Assembly: GCA_008828725.1 (NCBI GenBank) | Contig: MEHQ01003625.1 | Span: forward strand, 86,944 to 150,943 | Direction: 5' to 3' | From: Saccharina japonica | Taxonomy: Eukaryota; Sar; Phaeophyceae; Laminariales; Laminariaceae | DNA length: 64,000 nucleotides | In this document: piece by piece, positions 56,301-64,000 of the stretch | How the letters are laid out: each line of letters starts with the position of its first letter | Position numbering within the stretch: the first letter of the stretch is position 1 | Position numbers and translations under genes: made by a program | Notes under the pieces: model-generated | The model's input: the letters and a program-made list of their open reading frames with translations, nothing else | The model's database searches: none | What the model was told of the DNA's origin: nothing

Positions 56301-58752
56301 TCACTCAGAAGCACTCCGAAACAAGAAAAATAATAGCTTTCCCTTTAACTTGTTATTCATTGAATGTAGGGAGTGGATCGGTTCTACGACCCCCTCGCGA
56401 GCACGGCTTCCTTTCTAAGCTCCCCTGGGCCGGGCACGTACGACTTGACGAGAGACGAAAACGCCTTGGGGAGGGCTTCAATGCGGAGGTAAAAGACTCG
56501 TGTTGTTGTTGCTATGGGGGGGGTACTCTAGCACTTTTTGGTCAAAGGTTTTTTCTACCTGACTATTACTGACTATTAATGACTGTTAGTGACTCTTACT
56601 GAGTATTACTGAGTATTACTGACTAATGCTGACTATTACTGACTTTTACTGACTATAAGTGACTATTACTGACTATTACTGGCTATTACTGACTATTACT
56701 GACTATTGATGACTATTACTGACTATTACTGACTATTATTGACTGTTACTGACTATTACTGACTATTACTGACTATTACTGACTCCTACTGACTGTTAGT
56801 GACTATTAGTGACTATTAGTGACTATTGCCGACTATTAATGACTATTACTGACTATTACTGACTACTACTGACTGTTAGTATACTCCTCAACTGAGGAAC
56901 GTAAGCGCCCAATGTAGTTGGATAGGGATCCATTTCATGCTTTACAATGTTAGTCTTCGTTGTATTCCTATGTATGAAAACGCCGTGGGAGTATGAAGCG
57001 TGAAATATTTTTCAGAATCAGTTTTCCGCAGGGCTCTTCACAGGTCATGACCCAACCCACGGTTCGGGTCAGGATTTCGTCGGGTCGGGTCGGGTCGGGT
57101 CGGGTTGGATCAGGTCAGGTCGGTTCAGGTCGGGACATGAGATTTTGAAACTTTCAAAGGTCGGGTCGGGTCGGGTCGGATCACCCTTACCCGTGAGGCA
57201 TACGCGTAGAACCCCTCCAGTGACGAGCCTCAGAAAAGCGAGGTACACCCCTCCTACCGTACGTAGCACGCGTGTTTGGAAGCAAAAATAAGTAATAGAG
57301 CGTGTTTCTTCACACCGACCTGAAACGCTGCCTACTGACGGGCACACGCATAAGTACCCGCGTTTTTCGAAGAAGTGTCTGATTGCGCGAGGACACGGAT
57401 TTTTTTAAGTGTTCGACCCCCACAGGACCCATGGTGTTGCTCTAGCAATCGCACAGTAGTTCTATAGTATATAGCTGGAAGAAACCCTTTTCCTTATTGT
57501 GACTCTCATCCCACTCTAATCCCAAGTACTGTACTATAGTTTGTTCCTGACTTGCGGGTGCAGCACTATAAACGGTCAAGCCGTGACGATTTTTTTCTCT
57601 TCCGTGCTGCACCGCTGCTCGTGCGTTTAGGCTGGAACGCGCGCGACCCTCATGCCTACGTTTACCACCTCACGGACAAACATCGAGATAGCCTGCAAAG
57701 GGTCCTATCACTCTACTCGCAGCCCCGAAAAGTATAAGCAACCATTGCCTCAGCTGTGTTATTTCACGCCCGACTTCGTCTGAAAAAGTGAGACACCCTC
57801 CCCCCCGAAAGGGATGCGTGGTCACTGGCCAAATGACCGAGGCAAGCAACAAATGAGTACCCCCCCCTGTCATCCATATGCAAGTCCGCCTCACAAGCGG
57901 TTCTTAGTAGGATGCAGCACACCCTTCATGCGACTCGCCGAACACCTCACGGCGCTTCGTGCTTGGTGCTAGCAATGTCTGCCTGGTCGGTGAAAACCCG
58001 ACATGCTCCGTCCCGGCATTGTGGGGATGCGAGGGTCTATGATCATATGACTACGGCCATGCATGAATATCGAGTACACCCCCCCCGCCCCCCCCCCAAT
58101 CTAATTTTCCTACGAATTTGATGACCCCATGTTTTTTTCAGCTGTTTCCTCGACACTTCTTCCTTCTGTTGTCATATCATACATGATGTGCAGGTCGCCT
58201 TCGTTTGACCTGATACAGAGGAGAGTCGTTGGAGAGCAAGCGGCAACGTGTCGCAGCCTCGTATCGCTCAAGCTCCATCGCACGTGCGGCAGCGGTGGCG
58301 GCAGCGGTGGCGGCGACGGTGGCGCTGGTGGTATTGGTAGTACCGGTGATGGTGGTGGTGGTGGTGCTGGTGCTGGCGGCGGCCTTGGTGGCCGTGGCGG
58401 TGGTGGTAGTAGTCGTGGTGGTGGTGGCTGCGGAGGCGGCGGTGGTGGTGGTGGTGGTGGTGGTGGTGTTGGTGGTGTTGGTGGTGTTGGTGGTGGTGGT
58501 GGTGGTGGTGGTGGTGGTGGTGGTGTTGGTGGTGTTGGTGGTGTTGGTGGTGGTGGTAGTGGTGATAGCGGTGTAGGTGATGGTGGTGGTGGTGGCGGCG
58601 GCGGTGGCGGCGTTGACGAGAAGACCCACAGACTGGCGCCGTTCCACGCGTACGTGTCGGAGGCGGGACCGGGGCAGTACACGCCGGACATGTGCGCGCC
58701 TCCGCTGACGAGCCAACCTCGACGACGACGGCGCGCGGCTGCGAGCCCTTGA
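46734..58752 (+). CDS. SHIPPO-repeat (CIMAP/ODF3-like) protein gene, 6 exons
   Basis: The exons are 46734-46975, 48889-49070, 50866-51163, 54512-54773, 56370-56488 and 58194-58752, all in agreeing phase, coding about 553 residues with a TGA stop. PGPG-type SHIPPO repeats occur in exons 2 (FAPGPCAY), 3 (ESPGPGAY), 5 (SSPGPGTY) and 6 (AGPGQYTPD). This repeat family is found in sperm-tail/outer-dense-fibre and axonemal microtubule-associated proteins, so a flagellar role is likely. A coiled-coil-like helix is in exon 4 and a polyglycine tract in exon 6. It is transcribed divergently from gene 1. The start codon is the least certain part. Confidence 0.85.
47836..47970. repeat. 13-bp minisatellite (TTGCAACCCCTAA)n
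   Basis: About nine degenerate units followed by ATCGTAGCAC, a TIR-1-like end. Gene 2 intron 1. Confidence 0.78.
48889..49070 (+). CDS. Gene 2 exon 2 (first SHIPPO repeat)
   Basis: The acceptor GCTCGTACAG|G completes an Arg codon and the donor is TACAGGG|GTGAGT. Contains SWRSLNSHAHGPLDTDLY, TETDLGNMYAG and FVFAPGPCAYRG, a SHIPPO-type motif with Cys in place of the usual Gly/Ala. A TIR-1 element (GCGTGCTACGACATAGAGGT) starts about 30 nt into the next intron. Confidence 0.85.
50735..50816 (+). mobile_element. Family-D variant upstream of gene 2 exon 3
   Basis: GGAATGCGTGGTCAATGGCC, then AAGCAACAAGTTAGTACG, then a C-rich tail. Sense to gene 2, tail about 50 nt before the exon 3 acceptor. Confidence 0.66.
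50866..51163 (+). CDS. Gene 2 exon 3 (SHIPPO repeat)
   Basis: The acceptor AAAAGCAG|GC supplies the rest of a Gly codon and the donor is AGAAGG|GTGAGA. Encodes KDNWCAQPGPKLGQAPRKC, then DESPGPGAYAMGDSSVMA, a canonical SHIPPO repeat, then a basic helix ending RRGLRAPEG. A C-run at about 50799-50813, the tail of a family-D variant, lies some 50 nt upstream of the acceptor. Confidence 0.9.
51530..51870 (+). mobile_element. Family-D repeats, two copies in tandem
   Basis: A nearly full copy (51530-51735, starting CAAGTCCACCTCACAAGCGG) and a 3' copy (51745-51866) ending GAGTACACCCCCCCC. Sense to gene 2. Confidence 0.75.
52729..53238. mobile_element. TIR-1 element interrupted by the foldback element
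   Basis: The left end GCGTGCTACGATAGAGGT (52730) and right end ACCTCTACCGTAGCATGCG (53220) are inverted. Internal text (GGTGAGGTATGGAGCTCCTT) matches other TIR-1 copies once the 52859-53103 insertion is removed from view. Confidence 0.75.
52859..53103. mobile_element. Foldback/TIR element, 245 bp, nested in a TIR-1 element
   Basis: The two halves are long inverted repeats, starting GGGCCCGAATTAACGA and ending in CGTTAAAACGGGCCC. TTA is duplicated on both sides (52856-52858 and 53104-53106). A 40-bp internal piece (TTGGTCAACACACGCACC...) is present twice in direct orientation. Confidence 0.85.
53615..53890. mobile_element. TIR-1 element, about 276 bp
   Basis: Starts GACGCGTGCTGCGATAGAGG and ends CTACCTCTATCGTACTCGTA. 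The internal sequence is close to the copy at 11222-11498 (both read GCCTTCTGAGGGTGGTGACT). Gene 2 intron. Confidence 0.8.
54512..54773 (+). CDS. Gene 2 exon 4 (coiled-coil-like)
   Basis: The acceptor CGGTTCCAG|C completes Gly and the donor is GGCCAG|GTAGAG, phase 0. Encodes LGQALVVKTQSGRELERIES and IASRLRLEVERLAERAAAVA, a charged helix with coiled-coil character, then DPLPGPSLGGG, possibly a degenerate PGP repeat. The acceptor is preceded by a GTGTGGC minisatellite rather than a pyrimidine tract. Confidence 0.8.
54810..55655. repeat. 10/11-bp minisatellite (TAGGCACCTT)n
   Basis: About 70 units of GGCACCTTTA/GGCAGCTGTA with local variants, starting about 40 nt after the donor of gene 2 exon 4. 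Confidence 0.87.
55958..56065. mobile_element. TIR-2 element
   Basis: ATTACAGGGGACCATGGTAA to GCTATGGTCCCCCGTAATA. The left neighbour (55889-55955) matches 5630-5700, so the larger unit may be a composite. Gene 2 intron. Confidence 0.75.
56370..56488 (+). CDS. Gene 2 exon 5 (SHIPPO repeat)
   Basis: The acceptor TTGAATGTAG|GGA, phase 0, and the donor is CGGAG|GTAAAA. Encodes VDRFYDPLASTASFLSSPG and SSPGPGTYDLTRDENALG, a canonical repeat with the following 'G.asm..' stretch. A 10-bp minisatellite begins about 70 nt into the following intron. Confidence 0.88.
56545..56900. repeat. 10-bp minisatellite (TACTGACTAT)n
   Basis: About 32 degenerate units ending GTTAGTATACTCCTCAACTG, as in 24620-25130. 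Gene 2 intron. Confidence 0.75.
57055..57185. repeat. GGGTC pentamer array
   Basis: Two blocks of GGGTC units separated by about 50 bp, after a short CCCAACCC piece. Gene 2 intron. Confidence 0.82.
57787..58099 (+). mobile_element. Family-D repeats upstream of gene 2 exon 6
   Basis: A variant copy (57800-57868) and a full copy (57876-58099) with C-tail. Sense to gene 2; the last tail ends about 95 nt before the exon 6 acceptor. Confidence 0.75.
58194..58752 (+). CDS. Gene 2 exon 6 (polyglycine, last SHIPPO repeat, stop)
   Basis: The acceptor GATGTGCAG|G completes Arg, giving SMRRSPSFDLIQRR. Then comes a Gly-rich region of about 105 residues encoded by GGT/GGC repeats (about 58290-58612), then LAPFHAYVSEAGPGQYTPD, a final SHIPPO repeat, and a basic tail (RRRRRAAASP) before TGA. 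All three plus frames and the reverse frames are open across the repeat; only this one joins exon 5 in phase and holds the PGPGQY motif. Confidence 0.87.
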
Positions 58753-59311
58753 ACAAAAAGTTACCCGGGATGCACCTAGCGTGCTGTGTACGATAAGGGT
58801 GCACGTAAACATGTATGAGCTTTCTCACTTGATTATAGGATAGGGGCTCTTTACAGTAGTAGTAGTGGCCCCTCTATAGTGCCGGTTGGGTAATGCCAGC
58901 TGCCCGCTATAGTGCCTGTAGTGGTCCCTCTATAGTGCCGGCTGCCTGCTATAGTGCCGGTGAACTCGCTTGGCACAGATGGGATTATGTCAGTGTGGTA
59001 GTGTGTGGAGTAGTGCCGGTTCGACACTCTATACAGCGCCGGTACTGTTGGCTGGCGCGTCTAAACCGGCACTATATAGAGAGGGGACCACTGTGTTTGT
59101 ACCCCTCATCCAGCACCCTGGCCTTGAGAAAAGCGAAAGCCCTACCCGACGAACCATGCCATGGGCTATACGTACGATAGGGATACATCGAAAAACAGTG
59201 TAAAACACAAACGATACGGAATGCCTTATTAGGGTAAATTCCTCAGGCGGGGAGGGGAGCCTATTATTCGTGATACAGTGGGTACCCCGATTTAAGAACG
59301 CCCAAAATAAT
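58753..59311. other. Region between convergent genes 2 and 3
   Basis: Contains a TIR-1-like end (58785-58805) and five copies of a TATAGTGCCGG motif (58862-59080). Probably includes the gene 2 3' UTR. No poly(A) signal assigned. Confidence 0.5.
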
Positions 59312-59861
59312 AAAATTCGTAGGGCTGTGAGTCGGTTTCATTTCACGACTAATAACTAGTCGCTAGTCGGCGAAGCCGACTAGCTGACTTTAGTCGGTAA
59401 GTCGGCTGGCGAAGCCAGCCGACTTGCCGGCTAAAGTCAGGCGAGCGAAGCGAGCCAAAAATGCCCCCCCCGGCCGAGGGGGCCCCGCTGGAGGCGCCCC
59501 CGGAGGGCCCGCCGGAGGCGCCTCCGGAGGATCCCGCTGAAGGCACCGCCCGAGGCCAAAAATACGCTATTTGGCTTCACTTTACGCAAGAAAAGCGCAA
59601 ACAATATGACCTAGATTCACATACATAAGTTTTGAACGAAAAACACAAAAAAGCTTCAGTTTACACAAGAACTTCACAAAAAACGAGAAGTACAACGCAT
59701 GTCCCAGGGAGATCTACCCCGGACTGGAGGAACGTGACAGCAATTGTTTGAGTCGCAATACTACCTGGCGGGGATACGAGCGAAAAAGCGAACTCATCAC
59801 CAAGATAGCGGTGCAAAAAATATCTCCGGGATGTTATTCGTTTATTAACGTCTCTCCCAAC

Positions 59862-59972
59862 CTTGCGCGAAACACGCGCGTCGATGACGACGGCAAGTCC
59901 TAAGAACGTCCACAGCGGGTTGTTGGATCTGAGCGGCTTGGTGCGCCTCTGCTTATGCTTCACGCGAGCCGC
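59862..59972 (-). CDS. Gene 3 exon 2
   Basis: 37 codons: a basic segment (KHKQRRTKPLR) followed by a short hydrophobic stretch (LWTFLGLAVVI). The frame stays open to 59661, so the donor at 59862 is optional. The acceptor lacks a strong pyrimidine tract. Confidence 0.45.
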
Positions 59973-60440
59973 CTTTACCGCAATTTTGAATTATTATGTA
60001 GGTTAAAGTATAGAAATCGGGGACTTAGCTGTGGCCCACGTGTGGTTCCAGTGTTATGAGACCGACTATTTTGAAAAACACCGAAAACACTACTTTAGAC
60101 ACTACTAACTCTAACCCCAACCCCGACCCATATATACGAGCTTTGTCTCGAAAAAATCAGTTTTGTTTTCGTTTGAAAAATTGGGACCACACTAAGAGGT
60201 ATATAAAATAATATTCCCCGATTTCCATACTTTATCCTAGATAATAATTCAGTAGTGCGGTAATGGCTACTGCTTCACGCCGTTGAGCACCGTTTCGGGG
60301 TCGCGTGCACTCGCCAAGGTGGTCCGCGGGCCGATAATGGCCACGACTTCGCCGACGGGATCTCCGCCCTCAGCGTTGGCATTGGGTGCGCCAGGGCTGA
60401 CACCGTCGGCACCGTTGAGAGAGATGGGCTGTTCCGCCAT
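59862..60440 (-). CDS. Gene 3 candidate: small two-exon gene inside a hAT element
   Basis: Exon 1 is 60279-60440 (ATG GCG, 54 codons; MAEQPISLNGADGVSPG ... VVAIIGPRTTLASARDPETV; donor AACGGC|GTGAAG). Exon 2 is 59862-59972 (acceptor GGTAAAG|GCG; ARVKHKQRRTKPLRSNNPLW, then TFLGLAVVIDARVSRK; donor AAG|GTTGGG, or reading on to a stop at 59661). The two join in phase 0. I do not recognise the product. It lies wholly within the TIRs at 59320/60673, so it may be a captured host gene fragment or the element's own cargo. It is not an evident transposase. Confidence 0.5.
60279..60440 (-). CDS. Gene 3 exon 1
   Basis: Starts ATGGCGGAACAG, with a strong G at +4. The composition is coding-like (Ala/Gly/Pro-rich N-terminus, then a hydrophobic VVAIIGP stretch). 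It would end at GGC|GTGAAG; reading through hits TAG two codons later, which supports splicing there. Confidence 0.5.
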
Positions 60441-61039
60441 GTGTGTGCGTGTGTGTGTGTGGATCTCCCGCTGTGCGCTGCAGTGTCACAGGGCATGTGA
60501 GGGTATCCGCAGCCCGCAGCAATTCATGTTAAAAGCTGTACCCGCATTAAAAAAGCCTTCCTACAGTTAAGGAAACTCAATAAGTCGGAAAGACGGCACC
60601 TCCTTTTCACGACTGACTATTAGTCCGACTAATAACTAGTCGGCGACTTAAGTCGTGCCGACTCACAGCCCTAAAAATTCGGGATTTAAGAGCGGTCAAA
60701 TCGGCATGTCCCACCTATACTAAACACTACATATTTCCCACTACAGATCTGAGTTACGGCCAGGAAGGATAGAGAAAGGAAGGGCGAAGCTAATAAATGG
60801 AATGGAAAAAAAAAAGAAAAAAAAAAAGAAAAAAAGATAGGAGCGTTGTGTAGTTAAGAGCGTGCCTCTTTTTGGCTTGTCACCGGCCGCTCTTAAATAG
60901 GGGTACCCACTGTACCCCCCCCTATTGTGGCAAGCGTCACGGTGTTCTTGGCAAGTTGGTAACCTCCTGACCCGAACGCTACACGTTTCTGAAAGAAGCT
61001 TAACGTCAGCCGTCGACGTAAACAAAATCAACCTTACAG

Positions 61040-61250
61040 TGAAGAAAAGTCGGAGTCGCTTCAGCGTGCCGGAGAAGATCGCGTGGAGAAGCGGCTGGCG
61101 TTGTTGGTATATGCCTTTGCTCCGGCTCTGGGGCAGATGCGTGGTGTGTGTCGGGCGTCCACGTCGACTTCATCGATTGCAGCAGGGGCGCCTCAATGCC
61201 ATGTGTTCCTCAATCCCGATGGCAAGCGCCTTCCAATGCCCCCGAGCTCT
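61040..61250 (+). CDS. Gene 4 candidate exon a
   Basis: The acceptor CAACCTTACAG|T has a CTTAAC branch-point-like site about 40 nt upstream. The open frame SLQRAGEDRVEKRLALLVYA continues to HVFLNPDGKRLPMPPSS. The donor (TCT|GTTACG, or TTG|GTATAT earlier) is weak. No family recognised. It cannot be joined in phase to the 62038 exon, so an exon may be missing or the two are unrelated. Confidence 0.33.
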
Positions 61251-61493
61251 GTTACGGGTACGACATCACGGATCGAGTCCGCTGGCCTCGGCCGAAGACG
61301 CATGCTTGCCTTGCAGGGGTATCGCCTAATTGTTTCTGAGGCTCCTCACTTGGTTATCGTATAGGGTATCTGTGCTATTAGTATAAGCCACCCAAAACAC
61401 AGATTTTCGAGAAAAGCTAAAAGTGCAAAAACCGGACGAACAATCTCCCCTAAGCCTAGGTCTACTATCACGAGTAATAATCCTCTTTTTTTT

Positions 61494-61690
61494 TCCATCC
61501 CATTTACTATCTTCGCCCTCCTCTTCTTTCTCCTTCTCTTTAGTCGTAACTCAGATCCGGGGTCACTAAGTAGGCTCTTCGCCTCCCTCCCCACTACGGT
61601 ACCACATGCCTTGCACTTTTATCTCGAGAAGGTTTCAGGTCTTTCTTCCCTCGTCGACTCTCGCGTCGAATTCCGCTGTAAAACACTGAT
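61494..61690 (+). repeat. Family-E dispersed repeat
   Basis: Core GTAACTCAGATCCGGGGTCA and TTCCCTCGTCGACTC. Lies between the two gene 4 candidate exons. Confidence 0.8.
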
Positions 61691-61949
61691 GGTATTCCAG
61701 TGGTACTGGGTTAATCCCTTAAGAACTGGTTCCACGTATTTGGGGGAAAACTACTTGGAATTAGTGTGGGGCATTTTTTTTTCAGTTCTGAATGGGTTAT
61801 GGGGCCCGGTCAGTCAGAAACATTTTGCCTCACAAGGAAAAAAAGTGCTACCCCTATCGTAGCACGCCTCCGAAGGTGTGTGGAGGCTCATAGTAAGCAG
61901 CGGGCCTTTTGGGCGAAAGCCTTCGTTGGTCTCCCCCCCTCCCCTCCTA

Positions 61950-62036
61950 CTCCGCCCCGGCATTGTAGGGATGCGAGGGTCTATGGTCATACGACTACGG
62001 CCATGCATGAATATCGAGTACACGCCCCCCCCCCCA
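61950..62036 (+). mobile_element. Family-D 3' copy whose tail ends at an acceptor-like CAG
   Basis: CCCCGGCATTGTAGGGATGC, then GGCCATGCATGAATATCGAG, then a run of C ending CAG|C, where an open frame starts. Confidence 0.7.
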
Positions 62037-62037
62037 G

Positions 62038-62221
62038 CGGGTCGTCTAGTCCCGACCGGCATACCGTCTCCTGCATGCAGCTGATTCAAATAATAAGCTG
62101 CGTGCGCAGACAGCGTGACGCGGCCCTGCTTCACCAGCTTGCCCAACTTCTGCCGGGGCTTTCCGTGAAATTTGTGGTGACCCGCGTCATGCGCAGCCAG
62201 CATGTCGAGACCTCTGGGTGA
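62038..62221 (+). CDS. Gene 4 candidate exon b
   Basis: The acceptor is the end of a C-run (CCCCCCAG|C) that is the tail of a family-D repeat. Encodes SSSPDRHTVSCMQLIQI, then RRQRDAALLHQLAQLLPGL and VTRVMRSQHVETSG before TGA; donors at 62178 or 62219 are possible. The opposite strand is also open (100 codons), so coding strand and status are not settled. Confidence 0.38.
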
Positions 62222-62276
62222 TTTGTGTGGTTGTTGGTTAGCTGTGTAACCAACAGGGACAGGGTTCCCCTCTGCG

Positions 62277-62650
62277 CCTATAGGTATAGGCTCCATTCCG
62301 ACAAAGATTCGGGGACGGTGTCCGTCATCTCGCTTGTTTCGTTACCCCCCATGTGTGTCTCGAATATCTCCCGCAAGCTTGTGTGCCCCCGAGCTTAGCA
62401 ATGGCGCTAGATTCAGACAGCCCCCTCCTCTCGCTCGGTCTCCTTTTGGGCCCGTGAGTTCCTGCGTCTATAGGTATAAGCCCCACTCCAACAAAGATTC
62501 GGGGACGATGTCCGTCATCTCTCTTCTCTGTCTTTCGTCACCCCCCATGTGTGTCTCGAATATTTTTTGTAAGCTTGTGCGCCCCCGAGCTGAGCAATGG
62601 TGCTCGATTCAGGGAGCCCCCTCCTCCTCCTATTATTGGGCCCGTGAGGT
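62277..62650. repeat. About 186-bp tandem duplication, diverged
   Basis: 62277-62457 and 62463-62647 share CAAAGATTCGGGGACG, CCCCCCATGTGTGTCTCGAA and GGGCCCGTGAG, with roughly 15% differences by eye. No exon is assignable. Confidence 0.83.
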
Positions 62651-63159
62651 CTTTCAGTAACTTCTCGGCACAGTATAGATAGTTACTGCGGTACAGACAG
62701 GTAGACACACACATGTTTGTAACCTACTTATTATAAACGAGGTATATTACATAAGAAAACGGCAAATAAACAACCCTTTTGTGCCATCTTTTACGTTTCA
62801 TACATACATATGACACCTACCTGCTTTTGGCCGCATTCATGACATGACCTGTAGCATGATTATCATCATCATAATAATGCTCTCATGATTCCACCGTTTT
62901 TTTGTGTGTTCATCGTTGTTGTGTTGCAGTTGAAGTTGCTGTTGTGTTGTTATTGTTCTGGTGTTGTTGCTTTTGCCGCCGTTGTTGTTGTTAATAATAA
63001 GGTTGCCATTAGACGAGTGAGTGCACGTTGTGGCACACGTTTTCTTTGTTTGTTTCCCCTTTGGGACTGTCCTCGGGGTAATGTCGTATACCTGGTGCGA
63101 TGTATTTGTTTTCCCGCCCTCTCAGCTTACCAGGTACCAGGCACTTAGTAGTATTGTCC
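62651..63159. other. Stretch with no recognised gene
   Basis: AT-rich with TGTTGTTG-rich text (62900-63000). I see no exon or known repeat. Confidence 0.5.
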
Positions 63160-63350
63160 TTGGCATCCTACGATGTACAGCATATGAGCTTCAACATAGA
63201 TCACTCAGAAACATTCCACCCCGAAAGAAGAAAACCACGGAAGGAACAAAAATAATTGGTTTCCATGGTTTTCTGCTTTTGGGAATTTTATGAGTGATCA
63301 ACGCTGAAGATCATGCTGCACATTGTCGGATGGCAAAGATAATGATAATA
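63160..63350. mobile_element. Family-F foldback element
   Basis: TGAGCTTCAACATAGATCACTC and its inverted counterpart GAGTGATCAACGCTGAAGATC. Half or whole copies appear at 10060-10260, 31840-31970, 37125-37250, 48330-48440, 49840-50300 and 56240-56350. Confidence 0.72.
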
Positions 63351-63650
63351 CGAAGGTAGCTAGCTCCCTTCTGTACGTACTTCCTTCCGGCTTGAGCTTT
63401 TTGTCCACTCTAACTACCGTATCATTATTAATAATATCCTTGACGCCCGACAATGTGTGTAGCATGAATGAATGAGCTTCAGCATTGATTCGCTACTACT
63501 TCCTTCTCATCACGTACGTACGTACTACGGAAGACCATCATAGTAAATAGGACCAACTATTGCTACATACAGTAGGTGCCTCTCGGGTACCTGGTAGAGT
63601 AGAACGCGCCCACATGATCAAATACTCGTAAGAAATCCCGCCTGATGCGA

Positions 63651-63988
63651 GGGCGTCCCGAAAAGTATTTTTTCGACACCTAAATAACTATCTAAAATTG
63701 TCAGAATGGAAAAACAATCTGAGCACTGTCTGTGGTCGCTGGACGATTTATTAATAATAGCACAAAACATTTTTTTTCTGAATTTTTCCAAAAACCAATC
63801 GCTTGGTTTTAATAAAGACCGGGGGGGGGTGTTTAAAACCAAGTGATTGGTTTTTGGATAATTTCAGAAAAAAAAAACTTTTGTTTTGTGTTAAATCGCC
63901 CAGCGATCACAGTGCTCTGATTGTTTTTCCATTCTGATTACCGTCATTTTAGATAGTTAGGTGTCGAAAACATACTTTTCGGACGCCC
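63651..63988. mobile_element. Foldback element, about 338 bp
   Basis: Two arms of about 160 bp are inverted copies: GGGCGTCCCGAAAAGTATTT at the left, ATACTTTTCGGACGCCC at the right, with ATCGCTTGGTTTT/AAAACCAAGTGAT at the centre around a run of nine G. The arms differ at several sites, so it is not brand new. Pairing may extend to both sides (CCTGATG / GCCTGATGGG). Confidence 0.85.
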
Positions 63989-64000
63989 TTGCCTGATGGG

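Larger units (their letters stand above)
59320..60673. mobile_element. hAT-type DNA transposon (non-autonomous), 1354 bp
   Basis: Perfect 16-bp terminal inverted repeats (TAGGGCTGTGAGTCGG at the left, its reverse complement at the right) are flanked by an exact 8-bp target duplication AAAATTCG (59312-59319 and 60674-60681). TIRs starting TAGGG and 8-bp duplications are hAT hallmarks. Subterminal GTCGGC/GCCGAC motifs are repeated near both ends. It contains the gene 3 exons and shows no recognisable transposase. The intact ends imply a recent insertion. Confidence 0.88.

Noticed and set aside
57600-57735. Plus-strand stretch after a good TTTAG acceptor (WNARDPHAYVYHLTDKHRD)
   Set aside because: It would enter gene 2 between exons 5 and 6 in the wrong phase, and those exons join exactly without it. 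Might be an alternative or decayed exon.
61814-62296. 160-codon minus-strand frame over the gene 4 candidate
   Set aside because: Half of it is family-D repeat; no acceptor or donor fits, and the plus-strand frame is slightly more protein-like. Not certain.
1-64000. tRNA or rRNA genes, retroelements, capsid-bearing elements
   Set aside because: No cloverleaf-like box pairs, rRNA signatures, reverse transcriptase, integrase or capsid motifs were recognised while reading; small or decayed copies could be missed by eye.

Overview
This is a window of eukaryotic nuclear DNA. Genes are split into many small, GC-richer exons separated by long introns packed with short repeats, TIR elements, minisatellites and long G/C runs. 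Exons were found by eye from open frames, splice signals and agreement of phase between neighbours. The most likely source is a stramenopile, probably a brown alga. That is inferred from the gene architecture, a flagellum-type SHIPPO protein and the repeat-filled introns; nothing in the sequence proves it.

Layout. (1) 862-45986, minus strand: one very large gene with at least 28 exons, about 6.6 kb of coding sequence spread over 45 kb. Translation probably starts at 45986 and the last exon or exons lie beyond the left edge. The product begins with a low-complexity leader and continues with TPR-like helical repeats (about 44.1-25.4 kb), a short SAP-like segment (23.5 kb), two long charged exons (20.9-18.7 kb) and a C-terminal CHAT (caspase HetF-associated with TPRs) domain (16.0-0.9 kb). 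The CHAT domain seems to lack both catalytic motifs, so it may be a pseudo-protease. (2) 46734-58752, plus strand, divergent from gene 1: six exons coding about 553 residues with SHIPPO (PGPGxY) repeats, typical of axoneme proteins, ending in a large polyglycine exon. (3) 59862-60440, minus strand: a small two-exon gene candidate lying inside a well-preserved hAT-type transposon (59320-60673, perfect 16-bp TIRs, 8-bp target duplication). (4) 61040-62221, plus strand: two weakly supported exon candidates.

The non-coding part is mostly repeats: several short TIR or foldback families, a poly-C-tailed family, 10-, 11-, 13-, 55/65- and 80-bp tandem arrays, GGGTC arrays, a 1.83-kb tandem duplication (5591-9281) and an inverted-plus-direct duplication with an N exactly at one junction (28714-31266), which looks like an assembly artefact.

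The strongest system-level signal is that the poly-C-tailed repeats all lie in the sense orientation of their host gene, and their tails often supply the pyrimidine tract just upstream of a 3' splice site. The orientation flips at the divergent promoter near 46 kb. Another TIR family repeatedly begins within tens of bases downstream of 5' splice sites. Together these suggest that mobile repeats have helped build or enlarge the introns here.
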